Under the pieces are notes generated by a model that saw nothing but the letters and a program-made list of their open reading frames with translations, searched no databases and was not told the DNA's origin. A stretch of 64,000 bases of DNA from Labia minor (lineage: Eukaryota; Arthropoda; Insecta; Dermaptera; Spongiphoridae): NCBI GenBank assembly GCA_963082975.1, contig OY720350.1, forward strand, positions 13,362,910 through 13,426,909. The letters run 5' to 3'. Position numbers and translations under genes: made by a program. Positions within the stretch are counted from its first letter, which is position 1; each line of letters begins with the position of its first letter. Of the stretch, positions 58,300 through 64,000 are shown piece after piece.

Positions 58300-59289
58300 T
58301 CAGAAGTGGGATCCCATGCCCCTTCAGAAGAAAATAGCACTTCTAAACTATTGAATAGCATGCAAGAGCTATTTAACCGCATGCTAACGACGCCACAGCC
58401 CCCGATCGTAGCCACGACGGCTCAGTCGACTACTGAGCTCTTAGAATTCAACCCTGATGATCCCGATGCAGATATTGAAGGTTGGTGCAATATAACGGAG
58501 TTGATTATCAAATCTAAGCATATTGAAGGGGTCGATCTGCTGCTAGCCCTTACGAGTGCTCTGAAGGGACGCGCAGCTTCATGTTTGACTAAAATAAACA
58601 TGAATGGGCTCTCTTGGAGCACAGTTAAAGAAAATTTGATGGCTAAATTTTGTAGGCCTAAATTATATCAAGACCATTTTATTGACATAATTCAGTTTCG
58701 AATCGGAGCTAAGGAAACGGCTCCAGAAGCAGGCTTACGCTTATGGAATCTAATCGAAAGCGTACCAAAGGTAGAAATGCCCGAGGACGCTATAACAGGG
58801 TTTGCCATAGCTATTTTATGCCAAAAAGACAGCGGTTTACGTCGAGAGCTTAATGCTCATTCGATAACCACCAAAACGCATCTTTTAAGAATTCTAAGCG
58901 GTATTTCTCTAAAAAGACCATTTGAAGACTTAGAAAATCAACAATACACCAAACGACCTCGACTATCAGTCGAGAAGTTTTCTGGTAAATGTCACGGGTG
59001 CGGGATATCCGGACATCGAATTTCAGAATGCAGAAAACGTTTGCGAGGTGAACTCTCTTCAACATCTAGACGCTCAGACACTCAGACTTCATTACGAGCC
59101 TCCGCGGAGGCTTTGACTATATCCTGCTATTCCTGTGGCAAGGTAGGACACGTGGCATCTAGATGTCCAGAAAGAAAAGGTGAAGGTGGAGCCTTTTCAA
59201 CGAAAGAGGTCAATCTCTGCGAGCAACGCCTGTCGAGGGGTACCCTGAGAACGTCATCTGGTGAGTCACTCAATTTTTTTATTCGATAG
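58264..59289 (+). CDS. gag: Gag polyprotein of Ty3/gypsy element
   Basis: 341 codons. The N-terminal region is Ser/Thr-rich. Residues about 60-215 form the capsid-like region, with NPDDPDADIEGWCNITELII and a YQDHFIDIIQFRIG stretch. A basic linker KRPRL precedes two zinc knuckles of the form CX2CX4HX4C at residues 243-256 and 288-301. Gag packages the element RNA. The first ATG lies in the LTR, and the frame passes through the primer site. The next in-frame ATG gives M33, so either start is possible. The frame is fully open and ends in a TAG just after a T7 run, where it overlaps the protease frame by 29 bases (+1 relative). Confidence 0.9.
   Translation: MADPEHYTSNSTSEVGSHAPSEENSTSKLLNSMQELFNRMLTTPQPPIVATTAQSTTELLEFNPDDPDADIEGWCNITELIIKSKHIEGVDLLLALTSALKGRAASCLTKINMNGLSWSTVKENLMAKFCRPKLYQDHFIDIIQFRIGAKETAPEAGLRLWNLIESVPKVEMPEDAITGFAIAILCQKDSGLRRELNAHSITTKTHLLRILSGISLKRPFEDLENQQYTKRPRLSVEKFSGKCHGCGISGHRISECRKRLRGELSSTSRRSDTQTSLRASAEALTISCYSCGKVGHVASRCPERKGEGGAFSTKEVNLCEQRLSRGTLRTSSGESLNFFIR
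58300..58316 (+). other. Primer binding site, tRNA-Leu-like
   Basis: TCAGAAGTGGGATCCC directly follows the LTR. TCAGAAGTGGGAT is complementary to the 3' acceptor/T-arm sequence known for animal tRNA-Leu (ATCCCACTTCTGA), but the pairing to the terminal CCA is not evident. Confidence 0.6.
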
Positions 59290-59905
59290 TGGATCTTCCT
59301 GCTCTCTAATAAAGGAAAGCATTATTAGTAAATTTCCAGGTACTGTTAATAATAATATTGTTTACCTTACTGGTGTTGGGGGTGACGAAATTAAATGTAT
59401 GTCTCAATTATCAAGCGAGGTATTTATTAATGATATTTCACAAAAATTAACATTCCACATAGTGCCAGACTTTTGTATTACCGATCAAATCATAATAGGT
59501 AGAGACATTTTAGAAAATGGGGTGAGTGTCGAAATTAATAATGATAATTTGACATTTTATTGCGAAAAACAAAATAATCTCTGTGATGCCAGAACTACTA
59601 AACTAGATATCACTCTGATTGATACGGATCTGACCGGTAACGACAGAGAAGCATTAGTTAAACTATTGAGTCAATATCTTGATTGCTTCATAGAAGGTAT
59701 ACCTCATAAGCGTGTAAAAACAGGAGAATTAGAAATTAAATTAGTTGACCCTTTTAAAACCGTACAAAGACACCCCTATAGGTTAGCACCCATAGAAAAG
59801 CAAATTGTTAGAGAAAAGATTCAAGAACTTCTTGATGCAGGTGTAATTCGTGAGAGTTCATCACCATTTGCGAGCCCCATCCTTCTAGTAAAAAAAGAAG
59901 GATAA
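59261..59905 (+). pseudogene. pol: Pol N-terminus: aspartic protease and start of RT
   Basis: The frame (no ATG; 59261 is GTG) reads FLFDSGSSCSLI, with the DSG active site of a retroviral-type aspartic protease, and later IIIGRDIL, the conserved G-x-D block near the protease C-terminus. From residue about 130 it enters the RT N-terminus, with HPYRLAPIEKQIV and GVIRESSSPFASPILLVKK. It then hits a stop after an A7 run at about 59890-59896. The RT continues in another frame, so a one-base change in that homopolymer breaks pol. The junction with gag is +1 at a T7 run. Confidence 0.88.
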
Positions 59906-59915
59906 CACTGATAGA

Positions 59916-60542
59916 ATGTGTGTCGATTACCGGGAGCTCAACTCCAACACACGACCCGAACACTACCCACTTCCTCGAATCGAAGAACAAATAGACCATC
60001 TTAGTGGCGCTCAATTTTTCTCATCATTAGACATGGCGTCAGGGTTTCATCAAATTCCAATTCATCCAGAATCGGTAGAAAAGACCGCATTTGTAACACC
60101 CGAGGGACAATATGAATATCTCGCAATGCCCTTTGGATTACGTAATGCCCCCTCCGTCTATCAGCGATGTATCACTAAGGCGGTGCACCAGTTAACAGAT
60201 AAACCTTTGATATACATGGACGATGTTTTAAGTTATTCCTGCGACGTAACTGTTAATTTGAAGCGTCTCGATGAAGTATTACGTGCACTTTCTACTGCCG
60301 GATTTTCATTCAATCTTGAAAAATGTAAGTTTACGAAAAATAGAATTGACTTTTTAGGTTACTCACTTCATAATGGTGAAGTGAGGCCGAATACTCAGAA
60401 AATACAGGCTGTAGTTGACTCCCCCGAGCCTAAAACAGCAACACAAGTTCGCCAATTCTTAGGCCTCGCATCATATTTTCGAAAGTTTATTCCCCGTTTC
60501 ACCAACCTTGTCGGTCCCTTATATTCTCTAACGCTCTATTAA
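59916..60542 (+). pseudogene. pol: Reverse transcriptase core of gypsy pol
   Basis: Contains MCVDYRELNSNTRPEHYPLP, FFSSLDMASGFHQI (first catalytic D), FVTPEGQYEYLAMPFGLRNA and IYMDDVL (the YMDD-type box with the other two catalytic aspartates). The connection block FLGYSLHNGEVRP and RQFLGLASYFRKFIP follow. All polymerase motifs are intact. The frame ends at a stop (60540-60542) where a short deletion and frameshift separate it from RNase H. Confidence 0.9.
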
Positions 60543-61020
60543 ATGGGAAGAAAGACACGAAAACGTCCGTAGAAACATCCTAAAAAAAATACTTACTTCC
60601 GAACCTGTATTGACCATCTTTAACCCGAGTTTACCCGTTGAATTGCATTGCGACGCGTGCTCTGATGGATATGGAGGGATTCTCATACAAAGAAAAAACG
60701 ATCTTCCCCATGTCATAGAATACTTTAGTAAACGAACATCTGAGGTTGAGTCGCGTTACCATTCATACGAGTTGGAAACACTTGCAGTGGTGCGAGCGGT
60801 AGAACATTTCCGACATTATCTATATGGCCGGCATTTTAAGGCTTACGATTTTGATATCATATATCGCGAAGGTCGTCGAATGGAACACGAAGATTATCTG
60901 TCTAGAAATCCCTTGTCGAACCTTCTTAATCCAGTCTCTGTAGGTCACTCCTCGACGACACCCGTAATCAAAGAGATTCAACTCGTAGAATTGCATCAAG
61001 ATTGGCTTTCAATTGAATAG
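60541..61020 (+). pseudogene. pol: RNase H domain, internally deleted
   Basis: Begins KWEERHENVRRNILKKILTS and continues ELHCDACSDGYGGILIQ (first catalytic D) and YHSYELETLAVVRAVEHFRH (the conserved E). It then jumps from YLYGRHFK straight to AYDFDIIYREG. In gypsy elements about 30 residues containing the TDH motif normally lie between these, so the catalytic TDH aspartate is deleted in frame. An in-frame TAG at 61018-61020 ends the segment; the same frame continues into integrase. Confidence 0.85.
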
Positions 61021-61829
61021 AAACGTGATACCGAGATCCAAGACTTAATTGGGAAGCATAATAATAATGAATTTCCTGACACTGTTGGTCAAACTTATGA
61101 TGTTAGGGATGGTAACCTTTATAGGAAAGTGGAAAGAAATAAGATTACCTCATGGCTTCCAGTAGTATCTCGCTCTCTAATCTGGACATTGATCAGTCAT
61201 GTTCATAATGAGTTGCAACATTTGGGTAGTGAGAAAACCTTAGATAAATTGTATGAACAGTTTTGGTTTCCCCAGATGTCAAAGTGTGTAAAGAAATTTA
61301 TTGACTCCTGCATCGTCTGCAAGGTTTCCAAAGGTCACTCAGGTGCTCAGCCAGTGCAACTGCACCCTATTCCAAAAGTGTCAGTACCTTGGCACACAAT
61401 TCATATAGACTTCACCGGAAGATTAAGTGGAAAAAGCGATCGTAAAGAAACTGTTCAGTAGTAATTGACGCATTCACCAAGTACATACTGTTAGAACATT
61501 CTTCTTCAATTGATTCAGCTAGCGCGGTCAGAGCTCTCAAAAAGGTTGTTTGCCTTTTTGGATCTCCCAAGCGCATTATCTCCGCACATGAGAATTTACG
61601 ATCAGTACCTCAAGGGAATGATGGGTTAATCGAAATATCCACTAGTCTAATGTGTGAGGAGGAGGCCATGACGGCGTCCGATGACGTTGAACTCAATAAG
61701 GGCTCCCTCAGCAGACAATGCGAAACATCCATTTCACGCTCAAACATCATTACCACAGAATCTGACACACCAAAAATGTTGTCAGATACCTTCGGCAACA
61801 CACTGGAAACACGATCATCAATAAACTAA
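61021..61829 (+). pseudogene. pol: Integrase, truncated in the catalytic core
   Basis: The same frame continues to 61461 with the HHCC zinc-binding domain (HNELQH and SCIVC) and WHTIHIDFTG. After a frameshift near 61455 the core resumes with VVIDAFTKYILLEHSSSIDS and LFGSPKRIIS. There the next expected block, with a catalytic D, is replaced by AHENLRSVPQ, so the core's middle and its final E are deleted. An open tail rich in Ser/Thr/Glu runs to the stop at 61827-61829. The integrase cannot be active. Confidence 0.85.
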
Positions 61830-61889
61830 AGGTAAAGGTAAAGGTATGCATAAACAATGATATTAAATAGCACTTAAAAGTGAATATTG

Positions 61890-62580
61890 TGGTGGTCGAA
61901 GGGATAGTGTCGTCCGGTCCATTTGATGGTCGAAAGGACACACTCATCCGGTCCAGTCTAACAGGCTACTATGAATTGGGTGGTTACTGGTCGAAGGGAC
62001 AGTGTCGTCCGGTCCAGGTGCTGGTCGAAGGGACACACTCGTCCGGTCCAGTCTAACATGCTAATATGAATTGGGTGGTTACTGGTCGAAGGGACAGTGT
62101 CGTCCGGTCCAGGTGCTGGTCGAAGGGACACACTCGTCCGGTCCAGTCTATCATGGTAATATGAATTGGGTAGTTACTGGTCGAAGGGACAGTGTCGTCC
62201 GGTCCAGGTGCTGGTCGAAGGGACACACTCGTCCGGTCCAGTCTATCATGGTAATATGAATTGGGTAGTTACTGGTCGAAGGGACAGTGTCGTCCGGTCC
62301 AGGTGCTGGTCGAAGGGACACACTCGTCCGGTCCAGTCTATCATGGTAATATGAATTGGGTGGTTTCTGGTCGAAGGGACAGTGTCGTCCGGTCCAGGTG
62401 CTGGTCGAAGGGACACACTCGTCCGGTCCAGACTAACATAAGAGTCGTCCGGGCTGCGCAGAAACAGCAGGTCGAAAGGACACAATTGTTCAGTTCAAAC
62501 TATTTGAACTTGATTGTTAAATTGAAAAAAAAGTGCCGTCCGGGCAAGGTGGTCGAAAGGACGCACTTGTGCATTGGTTC
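61890..62580 (+). repeat. 95-bp tandem array before the 3' LTR
   Basis: Four near-identical 95-bp units run from about 61987 to 62366, flanked by degraded units from 61892 and to about 62470. Each unit contains two copies of a GGTCGAAGGGACA...TCGTCCGGTCCAG subunit plus a spacer CATGGTAATATGAATTGGGT. Looser versions continue to about 62570. The 62-codon frames repeated every 95 bp are by-products of the array. Confidence 0.95.
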
Positions 62581-62767
62581 AGGGGTTTTAACTAGAAAGC
62601 TATAATTTCAAATTCAGTGATTTGTTACAGTAACAGTTTACAATTCGTCAGGTTGGACGAGCAGGTCTTTCCACAAGAAGACTCATGAACAATTGTTTAA
62701 TTGATCAATTGATTTTATAGAACAGCAATCTGAAGCGCCCGAGGACGGTCGCAGGTCAGTCCGGCCG

Positions 62768-63020
62768 TGACGGCGTAAGGCTTTAAAAGGCACAGCTTAC
62801 GCCATCTTACGTAGAACGAAGCAACTTGGTCGCTTGGCGGAGCAGGGAGTGAATGCTTGGGTACGCCGGTGGCAAAGCCACTTGAGTACGAGAGACTGCG
62901 AGAGAAGGACGTGTGCAATTCGAGACTCCCTGAACTGCTTATTGTTCTACAAATTCATATCCATCTACACACACACATATACACATGGCCGATCCTGAAC
63001 ACTACACCTCTAATTCTACA
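62768..63020 (+). repeat. 3' LTR
   Basis: 253 bp, one base different from the 5' LTR, followed by a TA array. The sequence just upstream (GGTCAGTCCGGCCG) is not purine-rich, so the usual polypurine tract for plus-strand priming is not evident. Confidence 0.95.
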
Positions 63021-63891
63021 TATATATATATATATATATATATGAATTAAGAGTTAGAATTAAAAGTTAGTGAAAAGGTCTGTGACAGATGCTGATGTAT
63101 ATTGAAATTCTATCTTCTTCAATTCAGCACGTGACTAATCTTTCAAGTGAAATGGGTATGAAATTGTAAATTATCAAATTTCCAGTCATTCAACTCTCTT
63201 GTTAATCTTATTTACATCTATTTAGAATCAGCATGAAAACGTGATTTAATTAAGATGAACTGGACAACTTTTGATAAATAAATTGCTGAATTAATTTTAA
63301 AACCAAAAATATATTCTATAAACGGATTTGTTTCTTTGTTTTTTTTTTTTTATTTTTATTTTTTTCGCTTTTTTTAATACCGATTACGAGAAACAATGGA
63401 TTGTATTTTACATAAATGTTTTAATGGAATCCGTTTTTAAAACAATCTGCTTAATTTTAAGCCTGATATACCGATAGATGGTTTAACATTTGGTTAACAT
63501 GATAAATAAATAAAAAATATAAAAGTTGAAATAAAATTTACAAAATAAAAAAAAAATAAAAAAAAAAAAAAAATAATAATAAGGATCAATTTATGGTTAT
63601 GAAAGAGGCCAACATGACATGACAAGTGGTTCGCAAGGTATCCATTTAAAAAATTGATGTTTTTAAGAAAATTAAAATAAAAGACATAAATAAAATTAAA
63701 TAGAAGCAAAGTCATTGGAATTTTTTTTTCTCTCGTAAAATCGATTTATCATTAATTTTATAATCAATTATAAAAAAAAAACATTTTAGGTTTTATTACT
63801 TTTACTTAAGTAAGTACATATATAATATATTAATAATAATATTATATAATATAAAATATGACATTTTACTAAAATTGATTAATAATTAAAC
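63021..63891. other. AT-rich, no gene seen
   Basis: Begins with the TA array of the insertion site; otherwise homopolymer-rich. Confidence 0.5.
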
Positions 63892-64000
63892 CAGTGGTTC
63901 CCAAACTTATTTACTAAGCGCCCCCTTGGAAATTAACAATTAAACAGAAAGATAAATCTACCTATTTGCAAAATATTATAAATAAAGGTGTAAATTAGAT
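63892..64000 (+). mobile_element. hAT element start, cut by window edge
   Basis: CAGTGGTTCCCAAACTT followed by GCGCCCCCTTGG is the classic left end of a Charlie-like hAT MITE. The rest lies outside the window. Confidence 0.7.

Larger units (their letters stand above)
58047..63020 (+). mobile_element. Ty3/gypsy LTR retrotransposon, defective
   Basis: The 4,974-bp element has 253-bp LTRs (TG...CA) inserted into a TA repeat, so TATA(T) flanks both ends. Order: LTR, primer site, gag, protease, RT, RNase H, integrase, tandem array, LTR. The RT-RNase H-integrase order and the CX2CX4HX4C gag motifs place it in Ty3/gypsy, perhaps near the Mag lineage. No envelope gene is present. Pol carries frameshifts, a stop and deletions. 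The LTRs differ at only one base. Confidence 0.95.

Noticed and set aside
62071-62605. Overlapping 62- to 114-codon frames repeated every 95 bp
   Set aside because: They are products of the tandem array; start and stop positions repeat with the unit and no protein feature is present.
62600-62767. Polypurine tract before the 3' LTR
   Set aside because: The sequence is GC-rich with mixed purines and pyrimidines; no convincing tract.
1-64000. CRISPR array, bacterial operon, rRNA or phage genes
   Set aside because: No spaced direct repeats, ribosome-binding sites or recognisable prokaryotic genes; the short direct repeats are eukaryotic microsatellites or transposon families.

Overview
This is AT-rich animal nuclear DNA (roughly 70% or more A+T by eye) with few genes and many old transposons. 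Spliceosomal exon borders, mariner/Tc1, hAT, Tigger, Helitron, non-LTR and Ty3/gypsy elements and tRNA-derived SINEs all point to a metazoan. The transposon mix suggests an arthropod; a parasitic copepod such as a sea louse is a reasonable guess, but the window does not prove it. No bacterial operon, CRISPR array or rRNA gene is present.

Host genes. The one host coding segment I can name is a 121-bp internal exon on the minus strand (19089-19209). It has canonical splice sites and encodes the late C-terminal kinase domain of a p90 ribosomal S6 kinase (RSK/S6kII). Its flanks are therefore probably introns, and they are full of repeats, including two long repeat copies in inverted orientation either side of the exon. 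Weaker candidate exons or promoter-like GC islands lie near 3.5, 5.2, 11.0, 14.9, 21.0, 41.1, 44.2, 48.9 and 56.4 kb. Several carry CRE, GC-box or YY1-like ATGGCG motifs; none is assigned to a gene.

Repeats, 0-33 kb. There are two non-autonomous hAT elements with 8-bp target-site duplications (5.7 and 7.2 kb), a Tigger-like element (7.5-8.2 kb), mariner fragments, a fossil hAT transposase C-terminus (12.5 kb) beside a TA-flanked MITE, three copies of one tRNA-SINE family, several foldback elements, and a 2.9-kb Helitron (28.3-31.2 kb) with two decayed LINE copies inside it.

Repeats, 33-58 kb. There are four internally deleted mariner/Tc1/Tigger elements with clear terminal inverted repeats, one near-complete but stop-riddled DD34D mariner pseudogene (42.1-43.0 kb), LINE 3' ends, a second SINE type with a perfect 14-bp target duplication (55.1-55.5 kb), and a hAT element inserted cleanly into an older repeat (45.1 kb).

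58-63 kb. A Ty3/gypsy retrotransposon has two 253-bp LTRs that differ at one base, a tRNA-Leu-like primer site, gag with two zinc knuckles, and pol (protease, RT, RNase H, integrase). Pol is broken by frameshifts, a stop and internal deletions. A 95-bp tandem array lies between pol and the 3' LTR. Near-identical LTRs around a badly broken pol suggest the copy moved while already defective, helped in trans. The gag reading frame opens inside the LTR and runs through the primer site. This element, and the inverted repeats flanking the RSK exon, are the most interesting features of the window.
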